Below are positions 45,502-54,188 of a stretch of 64,000 bases of DNA, one piece after another (the stretch's first letter is position 1; each line of letters starts with the position of its first letter). The stretch comes from Myxococcales bacterium. Its GTDB lineage: Bacteria > Myxococcota_A > Polyangia > Polyangiales > Polyangiaceae. The stretch spans positions 106,340-170,339 of the forward strand of contig JAEUKE010000248.1 in the NCBI GenBank assembly GCA_016794345.1, in the 5' to 3' direction. The notes below the pieces were generated by a model, which was given only the letters and a program-made list of their open reading frames with translations, searched no databases and was not told where the DNA came from. Position numbers and translations under genes: made by a program.

Positions 45502-46842
45502 ATGGCTCTCCGGTCGAACAGCCCCACAAGTGAACGCCGCCGTCCCCACGGAGGCGAGCCGATCGGAATCGGTCTGCTCGGCTGCGGCGTCGTGGGGGGC
45601 GGTGTCCTCAAGCTGCTCCAGGCGAACGCGGAGGCGTTCCAGGCGCGGGTCGGCGTCCCGCTCGAGGTCCGGCGGGTGCTCGTGCGCGATCTCGACAAGC
45701 CGCGTGTGGTCGAGCTCGACCGCGCCGTGCTCACCACCGACCCCGACGCGGTCCTCACCGATCCGTCGGTCGAGGTGGTGATCGAGGTGATCGGGGGCGA
45801 AGAGCCGGCGGGGCAATACGTCGAGCGGGCGCTCGGGTCGGGCCGGTGCGTGGTGACCGCGAACAAGGCGCTGCTCGCCGCCCGCGGCCCCGCGCTCCTG
45901 GATCTAGCCGACGAGCGCCGCGTGGATCTCGCGTTCGAGGCGGCGGTCGGCGGCGGCATCCCGGTGGTTCGCACGCTGCGCGACGCCTTCGCCAGCGACG
46001 ACGTGTTCGAGATGGCCGGCATCCTGAACGGGACCTGCAACTACATCCTCACGCGGATGATCGACGACGGCGTCACCTTCGAGAGCGCCCTGGCGGACGC
46101 TCAAGCGAAGGGGTACGCGGAGGCGGACCCGACGCTCGACACCGGAGGGTTCGACGCGGCCCACAAGCTGGTCGTCCTCGCCATGCTCGCGTTCGGCGCG
46201 CGACCGCCACATGACGGAATGGTCATCGAAGGCATCGACGGGCTCGAGCTCAAGGACATCGAGATCGCGGCTCGGCTCGGCTACACGGTGAAACACCTCG
46301 TCATCGGGCGCGATCACGGCGCGGCGGTCGAGCTTCGCGCGCACCCGACCCTGATCCGGCGGACGAGCGTGCTCGGGAGCGTCTCGGGGGTCCTCAACGG
46401 CATCAAGCTCGAGGGCCGCGCGCTCGGGCCGTGTTTCCTCTCGGGGCGCGGGGCGGGCGACATGCCGACGGCCGTCAGCGTGGTGGCCGATCTGCTCGAC
46501 GTCGCGCGGTCGCTCGTGGCGGGGGTCCCGGGGCTCGTCACCGGCGGCCGGCGCCTCGTGAAGCGGCCGCTGCTCGCGCCCGGCGAGGCGACGATGCGTC
46601 ACTATCTGCGCCTCCGGGTGCGCGACGAGCCGGGCGTGATGGCGAGGGTCGCGGGCGCCCTCGGCGACGCTGGCGTCAGCCTGTCGCAGATCGAACAAGC
46701 CGAGGGCAAGGGCGGCGAGGCCGACATCGTGCTCGTGACCCATCGCGCGAAGGACGGCGCGATCACGACGGCGCTCGAAGCGATGAAGAAGAGCGCGGAC
46801 CTGGTGAAGGGCGCGGTCCACCTCCGCATCGAGGAGCTCTGA
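45502..46842 (+). CDS. hom: Homoserine dehydrogenase
   Basis: A 446-residue enzyme that reduces aspartate semialdehyde to homoserine in threonine and methionine synthesis. The Rossmann motif GLLGCGVVGGGVLKLL, the catalytic-region text AAVGGGIPVVRTLRDAF, NGTCNYILTRM and YAEADPTLDTGGFDAAHK are all conserved. A C-terminal ACT domain (LRVRDEPGVMARVAGALGDA) suggests feedback control by threonine. ATG 45502 has GGGAGG about 10 nt upstream. It is followed after 3 nt by murI and is divergent from the TssB-TssC-like gene. Confidence 0.97.
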   Translation: MALRSNSPTSERRRPHGGEPIGIGLLGCGVVGGGVLKLLQANAEAFQARVGVPLEVRRVLVRDLDKPRVVELDRAVLTTDPDAVLTDPSVEVVIEVIGGEEPAGQYVERALGSGRCVVTANKALLAARGPALLDLADERRVDLAFEAAVGGGIPVVRTLRDAFASDDVFEMAGILNGTCNYILTRMIDDGVTFESALADAQAKGYAEADPTLDTGGFDAAHKLVVLAMLAFGARPPHDGMVIEGIDGLELKDIEIAARLGYTVKHLVIGRDHGAAVELRAHPTLIRRTSVLGSVSGVLNGIKLEGRALGPCFLSGRGAGDMPTAVSVVADLLDVARSLVAGVPGLVTGGRRLVKRPLLAPGEATMRHYLRLRVRDEPGVMARVAGALGDAGVSLSQIEQAEGKGGEADIVLVTHRAKDGAITTALEAMKKSADLVKGAVHLRIEEL

Positions 46843-46845
46843 GCC

Positions 46846-47658
46846 TTGTCGCGAGAGCTGCCCCTCGGCGTGTTCGACTCCGGCCTGGGAGGCCTGACGG
46901 TCGTCCGCGCCATCCGGGCGACTTGCCCGAACGAGAGCATCCTCTATCTGGGTGACACCGCGCGGGTCCCGTACGGAACGCGCTCGGCCGAGACCGTCAT
47001 CAAATACGCCATCGGCTGCGCCCGCCTCCTGGTCTCACGCGGCGTGAAGGCGATCGTGGTCGCGTGCAACACGGTCAGCGCCGTCGCGCTCGACGCCCTC
47101 CGCGTGGAGCTCGACATCCCGGTGCTCGGCGTGATCCAGCCCGGTGCGCGCGCCGCGGTCGCTGCGGCGAAGGGGGGGACGGTCGGCGTGCTCGCGACTG
47201 CGGGGACCGTCGCGTCGGGCGCTTACCCGCGCGCCGTGGCCGCGCTCTCGACCCGCGCGGAGGTCATCGGCCAGGCGGCGCCGCTCCTCGTCCCGCTGGT
47301 GGAGGAGGGCTGGCTCGAAGGGGAGGTGCCTCGCCTCGCGGTGCGACGCTACGTGGAGCCGGTGCTGGCTCGTGGCGCGAAGGCCATCGTCCTCGGCTGC
47401 ACGCACTACCCGCTCCTCTACGACGTCATCGCGAGCGAGGCCGCGGCCATCGCCGGCGCGCCCGTCCCGGTCGTCGACAGCGCCCACGCCACGGCGGAGG
47501 ACGTGCGCGCGTTCCTCCGGGATCGAGACTTCGCGGCGACCCGCTCGGGCACTGGCTCGCTGGAGCTCCTGGTGACCGACCTGCCGGCCTCGTTCGCGAC
47601 CGTGGCGTCGCGCTTCCTCGGTCACGAGGTCGAGGACGTCGCGCTCGTCGATCTCTGA
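46846..47658 (+). CDS. murI: Glutamate racemase
   Basis: A 270-residue enzyme making D-glutamate for peptidoglycan. The N-terminus LGVFDSGLGGLTVVRAI is diagnostic. Two catalytic cysteines are visible: Cys74 in VVACNT and Cys185 in LGCTHYPLL. The start is TTG 46846, three nt after the hom stop codon, and no closer ATG or GTG fits the conserved N-terminus, so translation is probably coupled to hom. Length is typical. Confidence 0.95.
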   Translation: MSRELPLGVFDSGLGGLTVVRAIRATCPNESILYLGDTARVPYGTRSAETVIKYAIGCARLLVSRGVKAIVVACNTVSAVALDALRVELDIPVLGVIQPGARAAVAAAKGGTVGVLATAGTVASGAYPRAVAALSTRAEVIGQAAPLLVPLVEEGWLEGEVPRLAVRRYVEPVLARGAKAIVLGCTHYPLLYDVIASEAAAIAGAPVPVVDSAHATAEDVRAFLRDRDFAATRSGTGSLELLVTDLPASFATVASRFLGHEVEDVALVDL

Positions 47659-47661
47659 GCC

Positions 47662-48924
47662 ATGACGACACCGCCCGCGCAGCTTCGTCCCGCAGTCGCG
47701 TGGTCTCTGGCCGTCGGGGCGACGCTCACCATGGCGGTGAGCTATTTCGACAGGCAGGCGCTCGCGGCCCTCTCACCGACGCTCATCCCGGCGCTCGGGA
47801 TGACAACCGAGCAATATGGCCTGCTCGGGAGCGCGTTCGCCTTCGCCTACCTCATCGGCTCCCCGCTCTCGGGGTGGATCATCGACCGGATCGGCTCCCG
47901 CCACGGCCTGCTCGGGGCGGTCGTCGCGTGGTCGATCGTCGCCGCCTTGCATTCGCTCGTCCCGGGTTATGGCGTGCTCTTCGCGCTGCGCATCGCCCTG
48001 GGTTTGACCGAGTCGCCGAGCTTCCCGGGCGCCGCCAAGACGATCGAGCGCGCGTTGCCCGCCGCCGATCGCGCGCGCGGGTTCGGGCTGCTCTTCACCG
48101 GGAGCTCGTTCGGGGCGCTGCTCGCGCCGTTCGCTGCGAGCGCGCTCACGGAGCGCTATGGCTGGCGCGTCGCGTTCCTGGGGACGGCCGTGGTCGGGCT
48201 CGCCTGGATCCCGCTCTGGCTCGTCCTCACGCGGTCTCGGGCCGCCCGCGCGGCCCTCGATCCAGGCCCACAAGCGGAGCTACCCAGGGCGGCTCGTCGC
48301 GGCGTCGCCCCCATCTTCGAGGCCGTCCGCCACCCCGCCGTGCAACGCGCCTGTGTGGTGGTGCTCGCCACCGCGCCGCTCGTCGGCTTCACGCTGCAGA
48401 TGAGCCCGAAGCTCCTCGCGGACGTCGAGCACATCGCCCAGGCGGACATGGGCAAGTACCTGTGGATCCCGCCGCTCCTGTTCGACGTGGGCTCGCTGCT
48501 CTTCGGGCACCTCGCCAGCGTGCACGCGCGCGCCCACCGGGGCGAGCCGTCCAAGGCTCTGTTCGTGTTCTGCGGGCTGCTCGGGAGCGGTCTGTGGCTG
48601 ATGCTCGTGGTCCCGGGACCACACGCGAAGATGGTGATCTCGGGGCTGGCCATGGCCGGCGTCGGCGGGCTGTTCGCCACCTTCACCGCCGACATGCTGG
48701 GGCGCGTGCCCACAAGCTTGGTGAGCACGGCCGGGGGCATCACCGCTGCGGCGCAGTCACTCGCCCACATCGTCGCGCTGCCGCTCGCCGGTCGAGCGAT
48801 CGACAGAACCGGCGGCTACGCGCTGCCGATCATCGCGCTGTCCGCGGCGGTCTTCCCCGGCGTGCTCGTGTGGCTGCTCTGGAAGCCGCCTCCGCTGCGT
48901 GAGGTGACGACCGATCCGGCCTGA
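47662..48924 (+). CDS. MFS transporter, anion:cation symporter-like
   Basis: A 420-residue integral membrane protein with about 12 hydrophobic segments. The N-terminal FDRQALAALSPTLIPALGMT, then the MFS loop motif GWIIDRIGSRHGLLGA and GLTESPSFPGAAKTIER, resemble the ACS / hexuronate-type (ExuT-like) transporters. The substrate cannot be told from sequence. ATG 47662 lies 3 nt after the murI stop, so hom-murI-MFS form one transcription unit. A perfect inverted repeat covers its stop codon and that of the convergent gene. Confidence 0.9.
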   Translation: MTTPPAQLRPAVAWSLAVGATLTMAVSYFDRQALAALSPTLIPALGMTTEQYGLLGSAFAFAYLIGSPLSGWIIDRIGSRHGLLGAVVAWSIVAALHSLVPGYGVLFALRIALGLTESPSFPGAAKTIERALPAADRARGFGLLFTGSSFGALLAPFAASALTERYGWRVAFLGTAVVGLAWIPLWLVLTRSRAARAALDPGPQAELPRAARRGVAPIFEAVRHPAVQRACVVVLATAPLVGFTLQMSPKLLADVEHIAQADMGKYLWIPPLLFDVGSLLFGHLASVHARAHRGEPSKALFVFCGLLGSGLWLMLVVPGPHAKMVISGLAMAGVGGLFATFTADMLGRVPTSLVSTAGGITAAAQSLAHIVALPLAGRAIDRTGGYALPIIALSAAVFPGVLVWLLWKPPPLREVTTDPA

Positions 48925-48973
48925 GCCGAGCAGCGCCGTTGGTACGCGCCCTGCAGCCTGATTGCTCGGCTCA
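48922..48973. terminator. Inverted repeat holding both convergent stop codons
   Basis: TGAGCCGAGCA (48922-48932) and TGCTCGGCTCA (48963-48973) are perfect 11-bp complements. The left arm starts with the MFS stop TGA and the right arm ends with the reverse complement of the opposite gene's TGA. The 30-nt loop makes it a plausible bidirectional terminator. Confidence 0.6.
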
Positions 48974-49804
48974 TGCGCACCACCCCTTGCAGCGCCATTG
49001 CAGCGGCGGGCGACTGCGCGCGCCAGCCCGGGTGCGACTGGCAGTGGTACCTGGTCCGCGAGCTTCCTCGCGTAAGACGGCGCGGATGCAGTGGCCAAGC
49101 TCCGCCGGGCCGGCTCGCTCAGGTCGAGCCGCGCTCTCGAGGCGATTCCTGACGCGCTCGGCCGCCTCCAGCTCGCGCGAGATCGTGCGGCGGTAGGCGC
49201 GCAGGAGATCCTGGAGCTGCGGATCGGTGTCCGTGTCCAGCGCTTGGTTGTCCAGGAACTCGAGCGCCTCTTCCTTGTCACCGACGATGGCGTCGAGGAA
49301 CGCCTCGTCGAACTCGGCGCTGGGGCGTCTTCGGAGCTCGTCCAGGGACTCGGTTGTGTCGTCCAAGACGGCGGCGGCTTCGGGCGTCTGGCGATAGGAG
49401 ACCTTCGCGGCGGAGGCGTACTCTTGTCGGTCGAACGTGCCGGCGTCGCGCCGCACGAGGAGCGAGGCGGCGAGATCGCGCACTTGCGGGCTCCGGGCCC
49501 GACGTGTCGCGAGGCGCGCGAGCTGGATCTCGCGCCTGTCGAGGGCGGCCATGACGGTGAGGATCTCGCCTCGCGAAGGGGGCCGGCGCTCGCGCACCGC
49601 CGTGGTCTCGACCGGGATGGGACTCGTGGACGTGCCACCTGGAGCGCCCGGGGCCGTGGCGCCATAAGCCGACTCTTGGCCCGACGTATTCGGCCTGGAG
49701 GGCACGAAGGCGCCCGACTGCCTCGCGGGGAACGTCACGCCGCTCGAGCAGGCCGAGGCCCCCACGAGCAGCGCGATCAGGGTCATCCCGTGGCGTGCGT
49801 GCAT
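48971..49804 (-). CDS. DUF4142-like putative lipoprotein
   Basis: A 277-residue exported protein. The N-terminus (MTLIALLVGASAC) reads as a lipoprotein signal with a relaxed lipobox. After a Pro/Ser/Thr-rich stretch comes a helical region ILTVMAALDRREIQLARLAT, then VRDLAASLLVRRDAGTFDRQ, with the pattern of DUF4142 four-helix proteins. The C-terminal tail after residue about 235 is rich in Arg and Cys and may be disordered. ATG 49804 is used; ATG 49786 also fits and starts closer to the hydrophobic core. It lies downstream of the DUF1622 gene. Confidence 0.75.
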   Translation of the reverse strand: MHARHGMTLIALLVGASACSSGVTFPARQSGAFVPSRPNTSGQESAYGATAPGAPGGTSTSPIPVETTAVRERRPPSRGEILTVMAALDRREIQLARLATRRARSPQVRDLAASLLVRRDAGTFDRQEYASAAKVSYRQTPEAAAVLDDTTESLDELRRRPSAEFDEAFLDAIVGDKEEALEFLDNQALDTDTDPQLQDLLRAYRRTISRELEAAERVRNRLESAARPERAGPAELGHCIRAVLREEARGPGTTASRTRAGARSRPPLQWRCKGWCA

Positions 49805-49845
49805 GCCCTCGAGAGCTTGCAGAAATCGGACCCGCCCGGCTCGGG

Positions 49846-50214
49846 TCAATGGCCCGCGCGCATCTCGCGGTGCAAGAAGTAGTTCAGGGCCGTCCGGATG
49901 ACCGCGATGGCGCCGAGCTTGCCGATCTGGTCCCAGCTCGGCGCGATGGCGGTCGAGAGGACGTCGGCGCCGAGCTGGAACTCGAGCGCCAGCGCGAGGT
50001 AACGCGCGAGCGTGAGCCGCGCGCGGCCGAAGGCGTCGTCGCCGGCGGCGCGGCTCCACGGCGCCCACGCGCGCAGCGCGGCGAGCACGCCGAGGAAGAT
50101 GACGGTGGCGCCAGTCGCCTCGACGACGAGGCGGATCCATTGCACGAGGGCGATGACGGTCTCTTCGATCACGCCGCCCTCCGGCGCCGCGATGAGGGAG
50201 GGCTCGACCGTCAC
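49846..50214 (-). CDS. DUF1622-family membrane protein
   Basis: A 122-residue protein with three hydrophobic helices: VIALVQWIRLVVEATGATVI, a middle segment LARYLALALEFQLGADVL and GAIAVIRTALNYFLHREM. The text LEFQLGADVLSTAIAPSWDQ, then IGKLGAIAVIRTALNYFL, is typical of the DUF1622 family, whose role is unknown. GTG 50214 overlaps the stop of the upstream gene (GTGA), supporting translational coupling. Length is normal for the family. Confidence 0.88.
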   Translation of the reverse strand: MTVEPSLIAAPEGGVIEETVIALVQWIRLVVEATGATVIFLGVLAALRAWAPWSRAAGDDAFGRARLTLARYLALALEFQLGADVLSTAIAPSWDQIGKLGAIAVIRTALNYFLHREMRAGH

Positions 50215-50960
50215 GGGTCCACCCGGAAGCAGTAGTCGGGGTTCTCCGCGCCGCTCTTGCCGTAGACGCGCGCCCAATACGTTCCCGCAGGGAGCCCGCT
50301 CAACGTGACGGATTCGTCATCGTCAGCGGAGTAGGAGCCCGTGACGTAGTCGAGCGTGGCGGCGGAGTAGATCTCGAGATCGAGATCGCCTTCAGCCTGG
50401 AAGAACGTCAGGGTCGCGGTGAAGCCCGTGGTGACCGGCAGCTCGAGCCAGTCGACGTCGGCCGCGCAGACGCTGAGGTCGCAGACGTCGACCCCGAACG
50501 TGATCGGCGAGGCGGCGCCGGAGGAGCCGTTGGGCTCGAGCGAGTCGGGGGAGCACGCGCACACGCCGCAGTCCTCGAAACACGTGTCGCAGTCCTCGTC
50601 GGGGCTGCAGGTGCCGTCGCCGCAGGCGGAGCAAGCGCCGCAGTCCTCCGGGCAATCGGCGCAGGTCTCCCCGGGGTCGCAGGAGCCGTCCCCACAAGAG
50701 ACGGGCGTGCAGCTGCAGTCCTCGGGGCAGGCCTCACAGGACTCGAGCGCGGTGCACACGCCATCGCCGCAGGGCGCGTCCGTCGAGTGCCCGCCGCTGC
50801 CGCCTTCGTCGCCGGCTCCGGCGCCGACGCCGTTCGTGCCGTCCTCCTCGCCCGCGCCGACCCCGTCTCCGTCGGCCTCCGGGATCGAGCTCGTGGAAAA
50901 ACACGCGGCGAGCACGCACCCCGTGCCCGCGATCGACGACAGCGTTCGCCGCGTGCTCAC
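50211..50960 (-). CDS. Cys-rich lipoprotein with PPC-like domain
   Basis: A 249-residue secreted lipoprotein. The signal region ends near GCVLAAC. A Gly/Asp/Glu-rich spacer leads to three or four repeats of a CGDG-x-C-x5-E-x-C-x2-CPEDC type (residues about 63-135), a pattern frequent in myxobacterial exported proteins. The C-terminal about 100 residues (DVCDLSVCAADVDWLELPVT, then LSGLPAGTYWARVYG) look like a bacterial pre-peptidase C-terminal (PPC) domain. GTG 50960 has a GAGAAG element upstream. It lies 8 nt after the metalloprotease gene. Confidence 0.85.
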   Translation of the reverse strand: MSTRRTLSSIAGTGCVLAACFSTSSIPEADGDGVGAGEEDGTNGVGAGAGDEGGSGGHSTDAPCGDGVCTALESCEACPEDCSCTPVSCGDGSCDPGETCADCPEDCGACSACGDGTCSPDEDCDTCFEDCGVCACSPDSLEPNGSSGAASPITFGVDVCDLSVCAADVDWLELPVTTGFTATLTFFQAEGDLDLEIYSAATLDYVTGSYSADDDESVTLSGLPAGTYWARVYGKSGAENPDYCFRVDP

Positions 50961-50968
50961 GGCTTCTC

Positions 50969-52447
50969 TCAGCGCTCGGCGATCCGGCGCTTGCCGTCGA
51001 GCTCCAGCTCGACCCGCGACACGTCCGCCGCGTCGCCCGTGGGAATGATGGCGATGCCGCCGGGGAGGTGATCCCAGGAGTAATACTGCGCCGTGGCGGC
51101 GGAGCGCCCCCCATTGGCTCCCACCAACGTCGCGGCGAGCGCGCGGCCGCGTGTGTTCTCCGTGACGGTGGTCTCACCGCTCCACGTCGCCTGACCGGCG
51201 CCGTCGATCCCGACGACCACGGCCGGCGAGCGCGTGGGCGCGTGGAGGCGCGGGAGGTTCACGTTCTGTCCGCGCGAGAGCAGCGCCTTGTAGGTGTAGT
51301 CGGAGACCCACTGCGTCTCGCAATAGCCCATGATGTCCGTCGCGGCGGACGGCGCGATGAGGGTTTGTGTCGCGGTATCCATCCCCCAGACGCCGATCTG
51401 GGCGCCCGCGTGCGGGTAGCCGGGATCGATTCCGTCGGGGCCGCCGCAGGGAGCGTGTTTCCGGCCGTGCGAGTGGCCGAGCTCGTGCGCCATCGTGTCG
51501 GCTGCGTATTCGGCGAAGCCGACGCCGAGCGCGAGACGCAGGTCGACCGAGCCGGTGTCCGACGGTTGATCGTTGAGCAACGTGACGCCGAGCAGACAAC
51601 CACCGCCGCAATAGCTGAAGAACGACGCGGCCGGATCGAAGATGCCGTAATAGTAGACGTCGTCGCTCGTGCCGTCCTGGCCACGCATGTTGTAGACCGA
51701 GATCCCGACCTGCTGCCAGCCCGAGCCGTCCGGGCCGATGTATTGGTTCCAGGGCGTCGTTTGCCGGACGCTGACCTCGACGTCGGAGACCGGGTAGATC
51801 TGCTTCAGGCGCTGGCGATAGAGCTCGACCCGCTCCGCCGACATGTCCGGGACGCGACCGGAGCCGTCGGTGTTGTATTGGAATGGCGCCAGGATGACTC
51901 GCAGCTTGTTCGGCGGACCGTCGACGGCGACGGCCTCGAGGCCTTCGGCGGGCCAGCGGGCAGCGGCGTTGTCGTTCGACTTCTTGCCTTCTTCGAGGAG
52001 CCCCACCGAATAGGAGAAGGTCTGTCCGACGCGGTCCGCAGGGACGACGAAGTTCACGGTGCTGGCCATGTCCTCGTCCGTGGAGGGGCCGGCGAGCGTC
52101 GTGGTGACCTCGATCGGGTCGCCTCCTTCGACCTCCAGCCGCGCGAGGATCTCACCCCCCTCGTAGGTCTCGTCGGTCGTGTAGAAGACGCGGACGACGG
52201 CGTCGCGACCGGCGACGAGCGGGACCTCCGCCGCGCCCGGACCGCCGTCGACCATGAGGGTGCGCTTGAGGCTCTGGTAGACGGCGACCTGGGTGACGGT
52301 TACGCCTTGCGCCCCGATGTAGGTCGGCTCCGCCTTCTTCTTCTTCGGTGTCGCTTCCCCTCCGTCGGGGTCGGCGCTCTCCTCCGAGCACGCGGAGAAC
52401 CCGACGGTGACACCAAGAGCGACCAGGACGAGGGCAAAGCGACGCAT
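50969..52447 (-). CDS. Metzincin-type zinc metalloprotease lipoprotein
   Basis: A 492-residue exported protease. A lipoprotein signal ends in GFSAC at about residue 20. The zinc-binding motif HELGHSHGRKH (residues about 321-331) matches HExxHxxGxxH of metzincins, and a Met-turn-like DIMGYCETQW follows about 45 residues later. The N-terminal half (VTVTQVAVYQSLKRTLMVDG) is beta-rich and may be a substrate-binding or pro-region. The exact peptidase family is not clear; M66-like and related families are options. ATG 52447 has TACGAT 9 nt upstream. It heads a unit with the Cys-rich and DUF1622 genes. Confidence 0.87.
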   Translation of the reverse strand: MRRFALVLVALGVTVGFSACSEESADPDGGEATPKKKKAEPTYIGAQGVTVTQVAVYQSLKRTLMVDGGPGAAEVPLVAGRDAVVRVFYTTDETYEGGEILARLEVEGGDPIEVTTTLAGPSTDEDMASTVNFVVPADRVGQTFSYSVGLLEEGKKSNDNAAARWPAEGLEAVAVDGPPNKLRVILAPFQYNTDGSGRVPDMSAERVELYRQRLKQIYPVSDVEVSVRQTTPWNQYIGPDGSGWQQVGISVYNMRGQDGTSDDVYYYGIFDPAASFFSYCGGGCLLGVTLLNDQPSDTGSVDLRLALGVGFAEYAADTMAHELGHSHGRKHAPCGGPDGIDPGYPHAGAQIGVWGMDTATQTLIAPSAATDIMGYCETQWVSDYTYKALLSRGQNVNLPRLHAPTRSPAVVVGIDGAGQATWSGETTVTENTRGRALAATLVGANGGRSAATAQYYSWDHLPGGIAIIPTGDAADVSRVELELDGKRRIAER

Positions 52448-52456
52448 GGGGCGCGC

Positions 52457-52462
52457 ATCGTA
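52457..52462 (-). promoter_or_regulatory. Candidate -10 element for metalloprotease gene
   Basis: TACGAT on the minus strand ends 9 nt before ATG 52447, matching the recurrent TANNNT pattern. Confidence 0.4.
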
Positions 52463-52538
52463 GCAGACGCACGACAGCGGACGAGGTGACGTGGAACGTC
52501 TCGGGTGCGATGCTTGCCTACATGACGCGGGCGCACGG

Positions 52539-52844
52539 CTAGCGGAACGGTCCCTTGTTCGGCTCGCCGGTATCCACCAGGCGAATGCCGCGCGCGGGAT
52601 CGGCGACCAGCGTGGACAGGTCTCGCGCGTACAGCTCGGTGAAGCCGCAGCCGTCGCATGCGTAGAGATCGAAGTGCCCGCGCGGCGACTGCCGAGGAAT
52701 GCTGAAGAGGCTCCGCTCGGCGTCGGCCTGGTGCGGGACGACCGCGAGCTCCTGACCTTCGCTGGTGTCACTCGGGACGCGGAACCGCTCGATGACCCAG
52801 ATCCGCACGCCGCTGCACTTGGGACACTTGAGCGTCTTCCGCAT
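52539..52844 (-). CDS. Small zinc-ribbon protein
   Basis: A 101-residue cytoplasmic protein with two CxxC pairs, CPKC near residue 8 and CDGC near residue 64, forming a zinc ribbon. The text LYACDGCGFTELYARDLSTL resembles the C-terminal half of small nucleic-acid-binding zinc ribbons (DUF2082-like). Function unknown. ATG 52844 has TACACT 7 nt upstream and no ribosome-binding site. It is divergent from the YkgJ gene, with only 44 bp between start codons. Confidence 0.8.
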   Translation of the reverse strand: MRKTLKCPKCSGVRIWVIERFRVPSDTSEGQELAVVPHQADAERSLFSIPRQSPRGHFDLYACDGCGFTELYARDLSTLVADPARGIRLVDTGEPNKGPFR

Positions 52845-52851
52845 GATTGGA

Positions 52852-52857
52852 AGTGTA
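52852..52857 (-). promoter_or_regulatory. Candidate -10 element for zinc-ribbon gene
   Basis: TACACT on the minus strand ends 7 nt before ATG 52844. Confidence 0.45.
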
Positions 52858-52875
52858 GCGTCGGCTCCGCCTGCG

Positions 52876-52881
52876 TACGCT
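52876..52881 (+). promoter_or_regulatory. Candidate -10 element for second YkgJ gene
   Basis: TACGCT ends 7 nt before ATG 52889. The facing element at 52852-52857 would make two overlapping divergent promoters inside 44 bp. Confidence 0.45.
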
Positions 52882-52888
52882 GCTCGAG

Positions 52889-53365
52889 ATGTCGACTCCT
52901 CCCGACCTCTCCGCCATCTGCCAACGGTGCGGGCTCTGCTGCGACGGCACCCTCTTCCCAGCCGCGAGGCTGGAAGAGGAAGAGGTCGAGCCCATGCGCA
53001 AACACGGGCTCGCGATCTTGCGGGAGGGTGGGGGCGTCGGATTCGAGCAGCCGTGCCCCCAGCTCGAGCGCGCTTCGTGCTCCTGCTCGATCTACCTCGA
53101 CCGCCCGCGCACGTGCCGGCGCTTCGAGTGCTCGCTCCTCTCGCGGGCGAGAACAGGGGCGATCCCGGTGCAGGCAGCCGTCGACGCGGTGGCGCGGACG
53201 CGCGAGATCATCGCCACGCTCCAGGCCAAGGGTATGGACATGTCGCCGGGCGCGCCGCGGACAATCAGCGGCAGCGGTGACGACGCCTACGAGCTGATGT
53301 CGCTGGTGGCGGAGCTGATGGAGCGGCTCCATGGCGACTTCTCACGCGCCTCGCCCGAGACCTGA
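52889..53365 (+). CDS. YkgJ-family Cys-cluster protein, paralog
   Basis: A 158-residue protein with CQRCGLCC near residue 11, CPQLERASCSCSIY and RPRTCRRFECSLL, the eight-cysteine layout of the YkgJ zinc/iron-chelating family plus one extra Cys (CSCS). The C-terminal GSGDDAYELMSLVAELMERL is almost identical to that of the protein at 15998-16501, so the two are paralogs. Function unknown; an Fe-S or zinc role is likely from the cysteines. No Shine-Dalgarno sequence is visible. Confidence 0.88.
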   Translation: MSTPPDLSAICQRCGLCCDGTLFPAARLEEEEVEPMRKHGLAILREGGGVGFEQPCPQLERASCSCSIYLDRPRTCRRFECSLLSRARTGAIPVQAAVDAVARTREIIATLQAKGMDMSPGAPRTISGSGDDAYELMSLVAELMERLHGDFSRASPET

Positions 53366-53411
53366 GCGAGGCGAGCCGGAGGGCCGGTCGCCCCGGAGCC
53401 CCGGGCCCTCG

Positions 53412-54188
53412 TCACTCACCCGGCTCCCCTCGTTCGGCGAGAGGAGAGCTCGAGAGGTGGGCGCGGGTCGCCGCGTGCTCGGGAGCCTGGAAGACGCGAT
53501 CGGGCGGCCCGCTCTCGACGATGTGTCCTTCCGACAGCACGTGTACGGTGGTCGCGGCGCGGCGGGCGAACGAGAGCCCGTGGGTGACGACGACCATCGT
53601 CTGTCCACCTCGGGCGAGCTCCGTCATGACGGCCAGCACGTCGGCGGCCGCGCGCGGATCGAGCGCGCTCGTCGGCTCGTCGAAGAGCAGCGCTTCGGGC
53701 TTCATCAGGAGGGCGCGCGCGATCGCCACGCGCTGCTGCTGTCCTCCCGAGATGTCGCGAGGCGATCGGCGTTCGAGGCCGCGCAGCCCGACGCGATCGA
53801 GCATCTCGCGGGCGCGCACCTCCGCGGCGCCTCGCTCCTCCCCGAGGACGCGGACGGGGGCCTCGGTGAGGTTGCCGAGCACGTCCAGGTGCGGAAAGAG
53901 GTGCAGCGTCTGGAAGACCATGCCGACCGAGCGCCGCAGGCGGTTCAGCAGCGCCGCGTCCCGGCGAGGGTGGGCGTTTGCGCCGAGGCTGACCTCCCCC
54001 ACGCGCACCGAGCCGGCGTCGAATGGCTCGAGCCCGTTGATACACCGGAGCAAGGTCGATTTTCCGCAACCGCTCGGCCCGAGGAGCACCGCGACCTCGC
54101 CGGTCGTGACGTCGAGCGAGACGCCGTCGAGCACGCGCGTCGAGCCGAAGCTCTTCCGAACCGACCGCACCTCGATCGTCGCCGTCAT
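53412..54188 (-). CDS. Polar amino-acid ABC transporter ATP-binding protein
   Basis: A 258-residue ATPase of the GlnQ/HisP type. Walker A GPSGCGKSTLLRCINGLEPF, Q-loop FQTLHLFPH, signature SGGQQQRVAIARAL and Walker B ALLFDEPTSALD are intact. The CINGLE text after Walker A is typical of polar amino-acid importers. ATG 54188 overlaps the stop of the permease gene by 4 nt (ATGA). The last about 15 residues are Ser/Glu-rich and variable. Confidence 0.95.
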   Translation of the reverse strand: MTATIEVRSVRKSFGSTRVLDGVSLDVTTGEVAVLLGPSGCGKSTLLRCINGLEPFDAGSVRVGEVSLGANAHPRRDAALLNRLRRSVGMVFQTLHLFPHLDVLGNLTEAPVRVLGEERGAAEVRAREMLDRVGLRGLERRSPRDISGGQQQRVAIARALLMKPEALLFDEPTSALDPRAAADVLAVMTELARGGQTMVVVTHGLSFARRAATTVHVLSEGHIVESGPPDRVFQAPEHAATRAHLSSSPLAERGEPGE

